DNA from: Sanguibacter keddieii DSM 10542 | GTDB lineage: Bacteria; Actinomycetota; Actinomycetes; Actinomycetales; Cellulomonadaceae | DNA: 64,000 nucleotides | Assembly: GCF_000024925.1 (NCBI RefSeq) | Contig: NC_013521.1 | Location: 3,348,001 to 3,412,000 of the forward strand | Direction: 5' to 3' | Shown: positions 27,550-36,933 of the stretch, one piece after another | Numbering within the stretch: position 1 is the first letter of the stretch | How the letters are laid out: each line of letters begins with the position of its first letter | Position numbers and translations under genes: made by a program | The notes under the pieces: generated by a model | Databases searched by the model: none | Seen by the model: the letters and a program-made list of their open reading frames with translations, nothing else | Told to the model about the DNA's origin: nothing

Positions 27550-28281
27550 TCAGGACGGGCAGGACCCGACGAGGTCCTCCAGCCCGGCCTGCACCTGCTC
27601 GGCGTCCGCCCTCGAGACGCCCGCGACGACGTCGGCCGAGGCGTCTCCCAGGTCCTCGGCGCCGGGGACGGGCCCGCCCGTGAACGCTCCGACGAGGGCC
27701 GCGGCGGCCATGGTCTCGGTCCACGCCGGGTCCTCGGCGACCCCGCCCCACGTGGAGACCTCTCCACGCTCGTCGGTCACGTGCCGGGCGAGGTCGCAGG
27801 CGTAGGCCACCTGCCCGGCCTGGCCGAGGTCCTCCGGTGGCGTGCCGTCGACGTCGACGCAGGCCGCGCGGACGCCGGTGAGACCGTCCTCGATCCCGGC
27901 CAGGTCCATCCGCTGGACCGACCGGACGATGTCCGCGGCCGGCTCGGCGAGCTCCGGGTGGTCGGGGTGCGCGAAGCCGGTCGCCCCGCCGAGGAGCGCG
28001 GCGAGCGCGGACGCGGCGACCGCGCCGGGCTCCGCGTCGGCGCCGATCGCGGTGCCCCAGTCTTCCGGGGCGGGGTGCTCGTCACCGATCTGCTCGGCGA
28101 GTGCGCACGCGTAGGCGACCTGCCCGCCGGGGGTGGTGTCGAGGCCCTCGTCGTCCGACGAGCAGGCCGCGAGCGCTCCCGTCACGAGCACGGCGAGCAC
28201 GGTCGTGCCTGCACCGCCTCGGGTGCTCGGGGTTCGGGCACCATCAGCACGTCGGGCGGCGGTGGTCCGGAGATCGGGCAT
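27550..28281 (-). CDS. Lipoprotein with a duplicated Cys-pair domain
   Basis: Predicted lipoprotein of 243 residues with a lipobox ending at Cys40 (TGALAAC). The mature part is two tandem copies of an approximately 85-residue unit. Each begins GQVAYAC-LA and ends in a helix followed by C (LTGVRAAC; LEDLVGSC), so each copy has two Cys that could form a disulfide. I do not recognise the family. ATG 28281 has GAGAGGA upstream. It is transcribed with metG but separated by 85 bp; its role is unknown. Confidence 0.75.
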   Translation of the reverse strand: MPDLRTTAARRADGARTPSTRGGAGTTVLAVLVTGALAACSSDDEGLDTTPGGQVAYACALAEQIGDEHPAPEDWGTAIGADAEPGAVAASALAALLGGATGFAHPDHPELAEPAADIVRSVQRMDLAGIEDGLTGVRAACVDVDGTPPEDLGQAGQVAYACDLARHVTDERGEVSTWGGVAEDPAWTETMAAAALVGAFTGGPVPGAEDLGDASADVVAGVSRADAEQVQAGLEDLVGSCPS

Positions 28282-28378
28282 CGGGGTCCTCTCGTGGGGC
28301 GCTGACCTGCTGCGCGAGGTCTCGGTGTGTCCCAGGGAGGCTACCGAAGGCCCGTAACCCCGGCACCCGGGGAGGCTG

Positions 28379-30604
28379 TCAGGCCCCGAGGCCGTCCCAG
28401 ACCGGCCCGTAGCCGAGCCGGGCCTGCTCGGCCTCCACCACCTCCCGGGCGAGCACCGCCTCGGTGACGTCGACGGCCCGTTCGGTGCCGGCAGCCATGG
28501 CGGACTCGCGGACGTACTCGTCGAACACCCGCGACTTGGCGGTCAGCAGCTCGCGGATGCGCTCGTCGACGCTCCCCTCGACGAGCAGGCGGTGCACGCG
28601 CACCGAGCGCACCTGGCCCATCCGGCGGACCCGGGCGACGGCCTGCGCCTCGGTGGTCGGCTTCAGCTGGGGCTCGCAGATGACCACGACGTTCGCGGCC
28701 TGGATGTTGAGGCCCACTCCCCCGGCGTCGACCTGGGCGACGAGCACGGCGCCCGGAGGGGCCGCGGTGAAGTCGTCGACCGCGGCCTGCCGGTCCTCGG
28801 CGGCGACCCCGCCCCAGAGGGGGCCGTAGACGGCGTCGGGCCGGGTCTCGGCGACGGTGCGGCGCACGAGGTCGACGACGTCGCGGAAGTACGAGAAGAC
28901 GACGACCTTCTCGCCGCTCTCGGCGGCGTCCTCGAGGATCTCGAGCAGCCGCCCGAGCTTGCTCGACTCCGCCGGGTCGGCGGTCGCGAAGGCGGCCCGG
29001 CGCATGTCCATGAAGCTCCCGGCGGCGACCGCCGCCGCGTAGACGGCCTCGCCCGCCGGGGTGAGCTCTTCCCACTCGTCGAGCTCGACGAGGTCGGGGA
29101 GCTCGACGAGCACGTCGACGGCGTTGCGACGCAGGTACACCGGGGCCATGGAGTGCCGCAGGACGTCGGCGCCGACGAGCCGCAGGTGGGCGGGCAGGGC
29201 GTCGACGAGGGCGGGCTGGAGCACCCGGACGAGACCGAGGAACTCCTCGAGCCTGTTCTCGAGCGGTGTCCCGGTCATGAGGAGCACCCGCCAGCAGCGG
29301 TCGGCCCACGCGGCCACGTCCTGCGACCGCTGGGCGCGGGGGTTCTTGACGAGGTGCGCCTCGTCGACGACGAGCAGGTCGAGGACCTCCCCGGCGGCGA
29401 GCGGCACGTGCCGCAGCCCCTCGAAGGTCGTCACGGCCACCCCGCCCTCGGCGAGCCAGGACGCCGCGGCGGCGTCCCGGTCCGGGCCGTGCAGGCGCCA
29501 GGCGCGCAGCGACGACCGCCGGTCGACCTCACGGAGCCAGCCGACGAGCACGCTCGCCGGGCACACGACGAGCACGTGCGTGGCCCCCGAGGCCACGAGG
29601 TGCGCCATGACGGCGATCGCCTGGACGGTCTTGCCGAGGCCCATCTCGTCGCCCAGCAGCACGCGCCCCTGGTTGAGCACGAACCGGGCCCCGAAGGCCT
29701 GGTAGCCGCGCAGGCTGACGTCGAGGAGCGTCGTGTCGAGCTCGACCGCGGCGACCCGGTCGGCCAGCTCGGAGGGGAGCATGCCGTGGGAGGCGAGCAC
29801 GTCGCGCGCGACCGGGACGATCTCTCCGAGCACGGTGTAGTACTCGGCCGAGCGACGCTCGAAGTCGTCCCACACCGCGAGCGGGCCAGGCCCGTGCTCG
29901 GCGCGGGCGGTCGCGAGGCGGTCCAGGAGCCGGTCGAGCCCGGTCGCCCGCACCCACGGGTCCCACCCGGCGAGGGCGACCAGGGCGTCGGTCGCCCGAC
30001 GACGTGCCTGCCCCCGACGCAGCAGGAAGGTCAGCGGTCGCGTCGCGGGACGGGCGGCGCCGACGAGCGGCTCGACGGCTCGGGAGTAGTCGTCGAGGTC
30101 GCGGCGGTGGGGCTCCACCTCGGGCCCGAGGCGCACCAGCACCTCGAGGGAGCCGAGCAGGCGTGTCCCCGAGGCGTCGTCACGGTCGAGGGTGATGCGC
30201 ATCGAGAGCCCCGTCGCCGTCGCGTCGGCGAGCTGCTGGGCGGCGGCGACGGCGGTCCGTGCGGTGTGCGGACCGATGCCGTCGTGCGTCTCGAGCTGCT
30301 CGGGGGTCGCGTCGAGCAGGGAGCCCACCGTGGTGAAGCCCGCCGCGGCGAGGGCGCGCACGCGCAGGTTCCGGTCGGTGACCTCCGCGAGGCGGTCGAC
30401 GGTGAGCCCGTCGAGCTCCGCGCGGACGCGCCGCGCACGGTCGTCGTGCACCTGGGCGGCGACGCGCGCGCGGACACCGTCGAGGTGGTCGAGCACGGCC
30501 CGGGCGGCGGCGGCGCGCCGGTGGTGGTCCTCGACGAGGCGGCGCGCCGGGGCCCCCGGGCGCGGCGCCTCGGCGGCGACGATCGCCGCCGGCTCCTCGG
30601 GCAC
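28379..30604 (-). CDS. SNF2-family DEAD/DEAH ATPase
   Basis: Swi2/Snf2-type DNA-dependent ATPase of 741 residues. Motifs: Walker A GDEMGLGKT (near residue 321), motif II VVDEAH (near 414), MTGTPLENRLEEF, and the C-terminal lobe with VVVFSYFRDVV, VDAGGVGLNIQAANVVVICEP and a QAVARVRRMGQ motif VI. The N-terminal part carries a helix-hairpin-helix-like stretch (LDATPEQLETHDGIGPHTARTAV) and no obvious nuclease domain. Role probably DNA repair or remodelling. GTG 30604 has GAGGA upstream and lies one base past the sugar dehydrogenase stop. Confidence 0.88.
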   Translation of the reverse strand: MPEEPAAIVAAEAPRPGAPARRLVEDHHRRAAAARAVLDHLDGVRARVAAQVHDDRARRVRAELDGLTVDRLAEVTDRNLRVRALAAAGFTTVGSLLDATPEQLETHDGIGPHTARTAVAAAQQLADATATGLSMRITLDRDDASGTRLLGSLEVLVRLGPEVEPHRRDLDDYSRAVEPLVGAARPATRPLTFLLRRGQARRRATDALVALAGWDPWVRATGLDRLLDRLATARAEHGPGPLAVWDDFERRSAEYYTVLGEIVPVARDVLASHGMLPSELADRVAAVELDTTLLDVSLRGYQAFGARFVLNQGRVLLGDEMGLGKTVQAIAVMAHLVASGATHVLVVCPASVLVGWLREVDRRSSLRAWRLHGPDRDAAAASWLAEGGVAVTTFEGLRHVPLAAGEVLDLLVVDEAHLVKNPRAQRSQDVAAWADRCWRVLLMTGTPLENRLEEFLGLVRVLQPALVDALPAHLRLVGADVLRHSMAPVYLRRNAVDVLVELPDLVELDEWEELTPAGEAVYAAAVAAGSFMDMRRAAFATADPAESSKLGRLLEILEDAAESGEKVVVFSYFRDVVDLVRRTVAETRPDAVYGPLWGGVAAEDRQAAVDDFTAAPPGAVLVAQVDAGGVGLNIQAANVVVICEPQLKPTTEAQAVARVRRMGQVRSVRVHRLLVEGSVDERIRELLTAKSRVFDEYVRESAMAAGTERAVDVTEAVLAREVVEAEQARLGYGPVWDGLGA

Positions 30605-30605
30605 G

Positions 30606-31829
30606 TCAGTCCTCGGTGATGGTCACCGGGACGAGGCGGTCGTCGCCGTCGCGCGGCTCCCCGCGACCGTCGGAGTTGTTGGTGAGGACGTAGAGGTCGC
30701 CGTCGGCCCCGACGACCACGGCGCGCAGGCGCCCGAGCTCGCCGTCGAGCAGCGCCTGCGGCTGACCCACACCGTCGGCCGCGAGCGGGACGCGCAGCAG
30801 GGCCTCCCCGCGCAGCGCGGCCACGTAGACGCCCTCGTCGGTGACGGCGAGCCCGCTCGGAGAGGCGTCCGCCGTCGGCCAGCTGACGAGGGGGTCGACG
30901 AACCCCTGTGACGTCCCGCCGGGCCCCTCGACGGCCGGCCAGCCGTAGTTGCCGCCGGAGACCACGAGGTTGAGCTCGTCGAGGTCGTCCTGCCCGAGCT
31001 CGGAGGCGAGCATGCGACCGTCGTCGGCCCAGCCGAGCCCCTGGACGTTGCGGTGCCCCAGGCTCCACACGGGTGAGCCAGGCACGGGGTTGTCACGAGG
31101 CACCGACCCGTCCGGGGCGATCCGCAGGATCTTGCCGCCGAGGGAGTCGGGGTGCTGGGCCAGGATGGTCGAGCCCGAGTCGCCGGTCGTCACGTACAGC
31201 TGGTCGTCGGGCCCGAAGGCGAGCCGTCCGCCGTTGTGGGTGGACCCTGCCGGGATGCCGGAGAGGATCGGGGTGAGCTCGCCGAGCACCGTGCCGTCGA
31301 GCGCACCGCTGAGCACCTCGTTGCCGTCCTCGGCGGTGCGGTAGAAGAAGACGAGGCCGTCGTCGTCGAAGGTCGGGGAGAGCGCGACGCCGAGGAGACC
31401 GCCCTCGTTCGTCCCGGTCGTCCCGTCGACGAGCTCGTCCGCCCCCGGCCCGGTGAGCACGGCAGGGGTCGAGCCGTCCGCCGGGACGAGCTTGACGGCG
31501 CGGGTGTCGCGCTCGGTGACGAGCCAGTCGCCGTCGGGCAGCTGGGCCAGGCCCCACGGCGCGGCGAGGCCGGTCGCGAGCGGCTCGCCGACCGTCGCCG
31601 TCACCGACTCGACGACGTCGTCGCGCGGGTCGAGGGCACCGGCCGAGGTGTCGTCCGTGGGCTCGGCCGCGGGGTCGTCCGGGTCGACGGAGGCCGAGGC
31701 CGTGGCGGTCGGCGCCGACGGCGCGTCGTCGTCCGAGGAGCACGCGGCGACGGTGAGGGTCAGCGCGAGCGCGAGGGCCGCAGGTCGCAGGGCGGGGCGG
31801 GGGCCCGTCGTCCGGAGGCGTGCGGTCAC
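30606..31829 (-). CDS. PQQ-dependent sugar dehydrogenase-like lipoprotein
   Basis: Secreted lipoprotein of 407 residues with Cys30 in a lipobox (LTVAACSS), a Thr/Asp-rich linker, then a six-bladed beta-propeller of the soluble aldose sugar dehydrogenase family. Clear motifs: GLAAPWGLAQLPDGDWLVTER, TNEGGLLGVALSPTF, the His in GSTHNGGRLAFGPDDQLYVTTGD and SLGHRNVQGLGW. Known relatives oxidise aldoses with PQQ; whether this organism makes PQQ cannot be told. Its GTG overlaps the alaC stop (GTGA). Confidence 0.88.
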   Translation of the reverse strand: MTARLRTTGPRPALRPAALALALTLTVAACSSDDDAPSAPTATASASVDPDDPAAEPTDDTSAGALDPRDDVVESVTATVGEPLATGLAAPWGLAQLPDGDWLVTERDTRAVKLVPADGSTPAVLTGPGADELVDGTTGTNEGGLLGVALSPTFDDDGLVFFYRTAEDGNEVLSGALDGTVLGELTPILSGIPAGSTHNGGRLAFGPDDQLYVTTGDSGSTILAQHPDSLGGKILRIAPDGSVPRDNPVPGSPVWSLGHRNVQGLGWADDGRMLASELGQDDLDELNLVVSGGNYGWPAVEGPGGTSQGFVDPLVSWPTADASPSGLAVTDEGVYVAALRGEALLRVPLAADGVGQPQALLDGELGRLRAVVVGADGDLYVLTNNSDGRGEPRDGDDRLVPVTITED

Positions 31830-33019
31830 AGCAGCGTCAGTCCCTTCTTGAGGCCGCGGACGGCCTGGCCGATCCGGTGCTCGTTCTCGATGAGGGCGAA
31901 GCGCACGTGGTCGTCGCCGCCGGCGCCGAAGCCGACGCCCGGCGAGACCGCGACGTCGCACTGCTCGATGACGTGGGTCGCGAACTCGATCGAGCCCATG
32001 TGGCGGTAGGGCTCGGGGATGCGCGCCCAGACGAACATGGTGCCGCCGGGACGCTCGATCTCCCACCCGATGCGGTTGAGGCCGTCGACGAGGGCGTTGC
32101 GGCGGGACTCGTAGACCGCCGACACCTCGGCGGGGAAGTCCGTCGCCTCGTTGAGGGTCACGGTCGCCGCGATCTGGATCGGCTGGAAGGTGCCGTAGTC
32201 GAGGTAGCTCTTCAGCTTGGCGAGCGCCCCGACCACGTCCTCGCGTCCGACGAGGAACGCCACCCGCCAGCCCGCCATGGAGAACGACTTGGTCATCGAG
32301 TACAGCTCGACGGCGACCTCGGTCGCCCCCTCGCACTGCATGATCGACGGCGGCGTGAAGCCGTCGAAGGTCATGTCCGCGTAGGCGAGGTCGTGGACCA
32401 GCACCACGTCGCGGTCCTTGGCCCAGTCGACCAGACGCTGCAGGTCGCTCAGCTGCGCGACCGTGGTCGTCGGGTTGTGCGGGAAGGACAGCACCACGAC
32501 ACGCGGCTTGGGCCAGCCGAGCTCCCAGGCCTCGATCACACGGTCGATGAACCCCGCGGCGTCGGTGCCGTCGCCGATGGGCACCTGGCGCGCGTCCGCC
32601 CCGGCGAAGTACGGGCCCCAGATGTGGATGGGGTAGCTGGGCGTGGGGACGATCGCCGCGTCGCCGGGCTGCAGCAGCACCCACATGAGGTGGCTGAAGC
32701 CCTCCTTCGCGCCGATGGTCGAGATGACCTGCGTCTCGGGGTCGAGCGTCACGTCGAAACGCCGCTTGTAGTGGTCGGCCACGGCCTCGCGCAGCTTGGG
32801 GATGCCGCGGGACGAGGAGTACCGGTGGTTGCGCTGGTTGTGCGCCGCCTCCGTGAGCTTGTCCACCGCGATCTGCGGGCTGGGCAGGTCGGGGTTGCCG
32901 AAGCCGAGGTCGACGATGTCGCGTCCCTCGCGGCGCGCAGCCAGCTTGAGGGAGTCGATGATCGTGAAGACGTACGGCGGCAGGCCAGGGATCCGGCGGA
33001 ACTCGATCTCACGGGGCAT
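31826..33019 (-). CDS. alaC: Alanine-synthesising transaminase, AlaC-like
   Basis: PLP enzyme of fold type I, 397 residues, closely following E. coli AlaC: FRRIPGLPPYVFTIIDSLKLAAR, FGNPDLPSPQIAVDKL, SSSRGIPKLREA, HDLAYADMTFDG, SIMQCEGA and the Schiff-base Lys in SMTKSFSMAGWRVAF (near residue 242). It interconverts pyruvate/glutamate and alanine/2-oxoglutarate. ATG 33019 is six bases after a TAAGGT box on the minus strand, giving a leaderless start. Its stop is coupled to the next gene by GTGA. Confidence 0.9.
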   Translation of the reverse strand: MPREIEFRRIPGLPPYVFTIIDSLKLAARREGRDIVDLGFGNPDLPSPQIAVDKLTEAAHNQRNHRYSSSRGIPKLREAVADHYKRRFDVTLDPETQVISTIGAKEGFSHLMWVLLQPGDAAIVPTPSYPIHIWGPYFAGADARQVPIGDGTDAAGFIDRVIEAWELGWPKPRVVVLSFPHNPTTTVAQLSDLQRLVDWAKDRDVVLVHDLAYADMTFDGFTPPSIMQCEGATEVAVELYSMTKSFSMAGWRVAFLVGREDVVGALAKLKSYLDYGTFQPIQIAATVTLNEATDFPAEVSAVYESRRNALVDGLNRIGWEIERPGGTMFVWARIPEPYRHMGSIEFATHVIEQCDVAVSPGVGFGAGGDDHVRFALIENEHRIGQAVRGLKKGLTLL

Positions 33020-33102
33020 GCCTGCACCTTACGGCGGGTCGCCCGGGTGGTGCAGGGGATGTCCGGGAGAGGTCCGGTGGGGGTGCTGGTTAGAGTGGGC
33101 GG
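33020..33102. promoter_or_regulatory. Divergent leaderless promoters of alaC and pncA
   Basis: Both genes start at or next to a -10 box. On the minus strand, TAAGGT ends six bases before alaC; on the plus strand, TAGAGT ends six bases before pncA (ATG 33103). The 83-bp intergenic space therefore contains back-to-back promoters. No operator palindrome is obvious. Confidence 0.55.
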
Positions 33103-33717
33103 ATGAGCACAGACGCCGCGCAGAGCCTGCCGGGACAGCCCGGACCCGCACCCCGCCGCGCGCTGCTGGTAGTCGACGTCCAGCCGACCTTCTGCGAGGG
33201 CGGCGCCCTCGGGGTCGACGGCGGCGACGCGGTCGCGCACGCCGTCGCAGGCTTCGCCGCCGCGCACCGCGCCGACTACGCACTCGTCGTGACGACGCAG
33301 GACTGGCACGTCGACCCGGGCGAGCACTTCGGCGACACCCCCGACTACGTCGACACCTGGCCGCCGCACGGTGTCGCCGGGACCGCCGAGGCCGAGCTGC
33401 ACCCGGCGCTCGCGGACCTCGCGCCCGACGTCTCGGTGAAGAAGGGCGAGTACCAGGCCGCCTACTCCGGCTTCGAGGGCGTCGACAGCGAGGGGCGCCT
33501 GCTCGCCGACGTGCTCCGCGAGGCGCGCGTCGAGGCGGTCGACGTCGTCGGGATCGCGGAGTCGCACTGCGTCAAGGCCACGGCGCTCGACGCGCTCCAG
33601 CTCGGGCTGGCGACACGGGTCTTCACCGACCTCACCGTCCCGGTGTCCCCCGAGCAGGGCTTTCAGGCCCGCGTCGACATGGCCGCAGCCGGCGTCGAGC
33701 TGGTCGCCTCCGCCTGA
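33103..33717 (+). CDS. pncA: Nicotinamidase (pyrazinamidase)
   Basis: Isochorismatase-fold amidase turning nicotinamide into nicotinic acid in NAD salvage. The 204-residue product shows the catalytic triad Asp25 (VVDVQ), Lys113/114 (SVKKGEYQAAYSGF) and Cys156 (ESHCVKAT), plus metal ligands in TQDWHVDPGEHF (Asp67, His69, His75). The family converts pyrazinamide too. The stop is ten bases from the convergent rsmI stop. Confidence 0.93.
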   Translation: MSTDAAQSLPGQPGPAPRRALLVVDVQPTFCEGGALGVDGGDAVAHAVAGFAAAHRADYALVVTTQDWHVDPGEHFGDTPDYVDTWPPHGVAGTAEAELHPALADLAPDVSVKKGEYQAAYSGFEGVDSEGRLLADVLREARVEAVDVVGIAESHCVKATALDALQLGLATRVFTDLTVPVSPEQGFQARVDMAAAGVELVASA

Positions 33718-33727
33718 CCCTCGCCCT

Positions 33728-34561
33728 CTACTTCGCCGCGAGCGCCGCCGCGTAGAGCTCGCGCTTGTGGACGCCTGCGGCGTCGGCGACACCGGCGACG
33801 GCCTCCTTGAGGCGCTCTCCCCCGGCGACGCGGGACAGCACCTCGGCGACGAGCTCGGCGGTCGTGGCGGTCTCGCGCTGCGGGGCGCCGGAGACGACGA
33901 TCGAGATCTCGCCGCGCAGCTGCTCCTGGGCGGCCGTCTCGGCCAGCTCGCCGAGCCCTCCGCGCAGGACCTCCTCGTAGGTCTTGGTGAGCTCGCGGCA
34001 CACGGCGGCGGGGCGGTCGGCGCCGAAGGCCTGCGCCATGGCGGCGAGGGTCTGGTCGACGCGGTGCGGGGACTCGAAGAACACCATGGTGCGGCGCTCG
34101 TCGGCCAGCAGCTCGAAGGTCCGGGCGCGCTCGCCGGGCTTGCGCGGGGGGAAGCCCTCGAAGCAGAACCTGTCGGTCGGCAGGCCCGAGACCGCGAGCG
34201 CGGTGAGCACGGCGCTGGGTCCGGGGGCGGACGTCACGGGGAGCCCGCGCTCGATGGCACGGGTGACGACCCGGTACCCGGGGTCGGAGACCGAGGGCAT
34301 GCCGGCGTCGGTGACGATGAGCACCGTGCCGCCCGACTCGACGACGTCGAGGAGCTCGTCGGCGCGGGCCGACTCGTTGTGCTCGTGGTAGCTGAGCACC
34401 TTCCCGGTCATCTTCAGCTCGAGGCGCCCGGCGAGGGCGTGCAGCCGTCGGGTGTCCTCGGCCGCGACGACGTCGGCCTCGACGAGGAGACGTCGCAGAC
34501 GCGGTGACGCGTCCTCCACGTCCCCGATGGGTGTCCCGGCAAGGATGAGGCGGCCTGTCAT
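33728..34561 (-). CDS. rsmI: 16S rRNA 2'-O-ribose C1402 methyltransferase
   Basis: RsmI, an SPOUT-unrelated SAM methyltransferase of the tetrapyrrole-methylase fold, 277 residues. Motifs: [100 protein letters not shown] and [11 protein letters not shown] 34561 is seven bases past a CAGGCT-like box. It diverges from the mannosyltransferase gene 38 bp away, as rsmI and PMT also do in M. tuberculosis (Rv1003/Rv1002c). Confidence 0.95.
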   Translation of the reverse strand: MTGRLILAGTPIGDVEDASPRLRRLLVEADVVAAEDTRRLHALAGRLELKMTGKVLSYHEHNESARADELLDVVESGGTVLIVTDAGMPSVSDPGYRVVTRAIERGLPVTSAPGPSAVLTALAVSGLPTDRFCFEGFPPRKPGERARTFELLADERRTMVFFESPHRVDQTLAAMAQAFGADRPAAVCRELTKTYEEVLRGGLGELAETAAQEQLRGEISIVVSGAPQRETATTAELVAEVLSRVAGGERLKEAVAGVADAAGVHKRELYAAALAAK

Positions 34562-34598
34562 GGGGCCAAGCCTGCCATGTCCCCCTACGATGGCTGGC

Positions 34599-36356
34599 GT
34601 GACAGGGACGAACGGGGCGTACGACGCCGGCACACCAGGCGCGCCTACCCCGCCGGCAGGCCCGTCTGGACGGCACGCGGAGACTGACGAGGCCTCGCCG
34701 GCCGCGACCAGCACCAGCCCCACCACGACCACCGTCGACCTGGTCAAGCGGGACCGTCCCACCGGGCAGACCGAGCAGGCGCTGCTCCGGCGGCTGTTCT
34801 CGGACCGGGTCCTGTCGCTGAGCGTCACCGCGCACGACCGCCTCTGGGGCTGGCTCGGCCCGCTGCTCGTCGCGGTGGTGGCGGGCGTCATCCGCTTCGT
34901 GAACCTCGGTACCCCGAGCACGCTGGTGTTCGACGAGACGTACTACGTCAAGGGCGCCTACACCCTCCTCAACCTCGGCTACGAGGCGGACTGGCCCGAC
35001 GAGCCCAACCCGGCGTTCGAGTCGGGGAACCAGGACAGCTTCCTCACCGCTGCGGACTACGTGGTCCACCCGCCCGTCGGCAAGTGGATGATCGCCCTCG
35101 GCATGTGGCTGGGCGGCGCGGAGAACGCGTGGGCGTGGCGTCTCGCGTCGGCCGTGGTGGGGGTCGTCGCGGTGTTCCTCGTGGCACGCACGGCGCGGCG
35201 CGTCTTCGGGTCGACGGTCTTCGGTGTGGTCGCGGGCGGGCTGATGGCGGTCGACGGGGTGGCGATCGTGCACTCCCGGACGGGTCTGCTCGACGTGTTC
35301 CTCATGTTCTGGGTGGTGGTCGCCTTCGCGCTGCTGGTCAAGGACCGGGAGTGGTTCCGGCGCAGGCTCGCGGCGCGCTCCGCCGCGATGGTCGACTCGG
35401 GCCGTGGCGTCGGGCGAGACGGCCCGGTCGTCGGTGTCCGGTGGTGGCGCCTTGCGGCCGCGGTGGCGCTGGGCCTCGCCTGCGGCACCAAGTGGTCGGG
35501 GCTGTACTTCGTGGCGGTCTTCTGCCTGGTCTCCGTCGCGTGGGACGCGTCCGCCCGGCGGGCGGTGGGGGCGCGGCAGTGGCACGTCGGGTCGCTGCTG
35601 CTCGACGCCGTGCCGGCCGCCGCCGCGATGCTGCCGACGGTGCTGGTGACCTACCTGGCGTCGTGGTCGGCGTGGTTCGCGAACCCGAGGTCCTACGACC
35701 GTCAGTGGTACGTGTCGAACCCGGGGTCGTACCCGGGGTGGGTCCCGGACGTGGTGACCGGCTGGGGCGAGGCGCTGCGCTCGTTCTGGCACTACCACGA
35801 GAAGATGCTGGCCTTCCACACCGGGCTCGACAACCCCCACACCTACATGGCGAACCCGTGGGGCTGGCTGCTGCAGCTGCGGCCGACGTCGTTCTACTGG
35901 CGCAAGACGGAGAACTTCGAGGGCGGGTGCGGCGCCGAGGCGTGCGCGCGGGCGATCACGTCGGTGGGCAACCCGTTGATCTGGTGGCTGGCGACCGCGG
36001 CGGTCGTGGTCGCGCTGTACGCGCTCCTGGTGCGCCGTGACTGGCGGGCCGTCGCGGTGCTCTCCGGGATCGTGGCGGGCTGGGTGCCGTGGCTGTTCTT
36101 CCCCGAGCGGACCATCTTCACCTTCTACACGATCGCCTTCGCCCCGTGGATGTACCTCACGCTCACCTTCGCGCTGGTGCTCGTGTGGGAACAGGTGAGC
36201 GGCGACAGACGCCTGCGCCGCCGGGCGGCGTGGGTGATCGGGGCCCTGCTCGCCCTGGTGCTGGCGGTGAGCGTCTTCTTCTACCCCGTGTGGACGGCGA
36301 TGGAGATCCCGCACAGCTTCTGGCGTGCGCACATGTGGCTGCGCAGCTGGGTCTGA
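34599..36356 (+). CDS. pmt: Protein O-mannosyltransferase (GT39)
   Basis: Polyprenol-phosphate-mannose:protein mannosyltransferase of 585 residues, acting on Sec-exported proteins at the membrane. After about 65 Thr/Pro-rich residues come some ten or more membrane segments. The first loop carries the acidic pair in [31 protein letters not shown] and the loop ending in [28 protein letters not shown] are family marks. GTG 34599 is seven bases past TACGAT, pointing to a leaderless mRNA; an upstream ATG at 34590 would lie inside the -10 box. Confidence 0.9.
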   Translation: MTGTNGAYDAGTPGAPTPPAGPSGRHAETDEASPAATSTSPTTTTVDLVKRDRPTGQTEQALLRRLFSDRVLSLSVTAHDRLWGWLGPLLVAVVAGVIRFVNLGTPSTLVFDETYYVKGAYTLLNLGYEADWPDEPNPAFESGNQDSFLTAADYVVHPPVGKWMIALGMWLGGAENAWAWRLASAVVGVVAVFLVARTARRVFGSTVFGVVAGGLMAVDGVAIVHSRTGLLDVFLMFWVVVAFALLVKDREWFRRRLAARSAAMVDSGRGVGRDGPVVGVRWWRLAAAVALGLACGTKWSGLYFVAVFCLVSVAWDASARRAVGARQWHVGSLLLDAVPAAAAMLPTVLVTYLASWSAWFANPRSYDRQWYVSNPGSYPGWVPDVVTGWGEALRSFWHYHEKMLAFHTGLDNPHTYMANPWGWLLQLRPTSFYWRKTENFEGGCGAEACARAITSVGNPLIWWLATAAVVVALYALLVRRDWRAVAVLSGIVAGWVPWLFFPERTIFTFYTIAFAPWMYLTLTFALVLVWEQVSGDRRLRRRAAWVIGALLALVLAVSVFFYPVWTAMEIPHSFWRAHMWLRSWV

Positions 36357-36405
36357 CGAGCCCCTTCTGCGAGCGGCTTCCAGGTCGTCTCGGCGACGCC
36401 GCCCG

Positions 36406-36440
36406 TTGCGATACATAGCCAGGCTATGTAAAGTGGTCTC
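36406..36440 (+). promoter_or_regulatory. MarR operator filling the promoter spacer
   Basis: TTGCGA (36406-36411) and TAAAGT (36429-36434) are 17 bp apart. The spacer is exactly the perfect 9-1-9 palindrome TACATAGCCAGGCTATGTA (36412-36430). The -10 box ends six bases before the GTG of the MarR gene. A repressor bound here would block RNA polymerase directly. Confidence 0.75.
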
Positions 36441-36920
36441 GTGACCGCAGAGAGCACCACCGCGCACCCCGCCAGCCAGCCCCACGACCGGGCGACCCTC
36501 GGCGGAGACCTCGTCGTCGCCTGCTCCCGGTTCGCCCGGACGGCAGCGCAGGCGATCGACGTCGACGTGTCGGTCACCATGTGGCGCATGCTCTCGAACC
36601 TCGCGCACAGCGGAGACCTCAGCGTGACCGAGCTCGCCGCGATCGAGCGCACCTCGCAGCCGACCGTCTCGAAGATGGTCAAGCGCCTCGAGGCCCAGGG
36701 GCTCGTGTCCCGACGACCCGACCCCATCGACCGACGGTCCAGCGCCGTCTCCGTCACCGACGCAGGACGGGCCGCCCTGGCCCGCTACCGCGCGTCCCTC
36801 ACGACGGCCCTCGCCCCCCACCTCGCCGGGCTCGACGAGGACGACCTGCGCACGCTCGACCGTGCGCTCGACCTCCTCGCCCGTCTCACCAGCGAGGTGG
36901 CCGACGCAGGACCCATCTAG
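36441..36920 (+). CDS. MarR-family transcriptional regulator
   Basis: Winged-helix regulator of 159 residues: VTMWRMLSNLAHSGDLSVTELAAIERTSQPTVSKMVKRLEAQGLVSRRPDPIDRRSSAVSVTDAG covers the recognition helix and wing. Starts at GTG 36441, directly behind the palindromic promoter, as a leaderless mRNA. The MFS exporter starts 13 bases after its stop, the usual layout of a self-regulated efflux operon. Confidence 0.9.
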   Translation: MTAESTTAHPASQPHDRATLGGDLVVACSRFARTAAQAIDVDVSVTMWRMLSNLAHSGDLSVTELAAIERTSQPTVSKMVKRLEAQGLVSRRPDPIDRRSSAVSVTDAGRAALARYRASLTTALAPHLAGLDEDDLRTLDRALDLLARLTSEVADAGPI

Positions 36921-36933
36921 AAAGCGTGACCTG

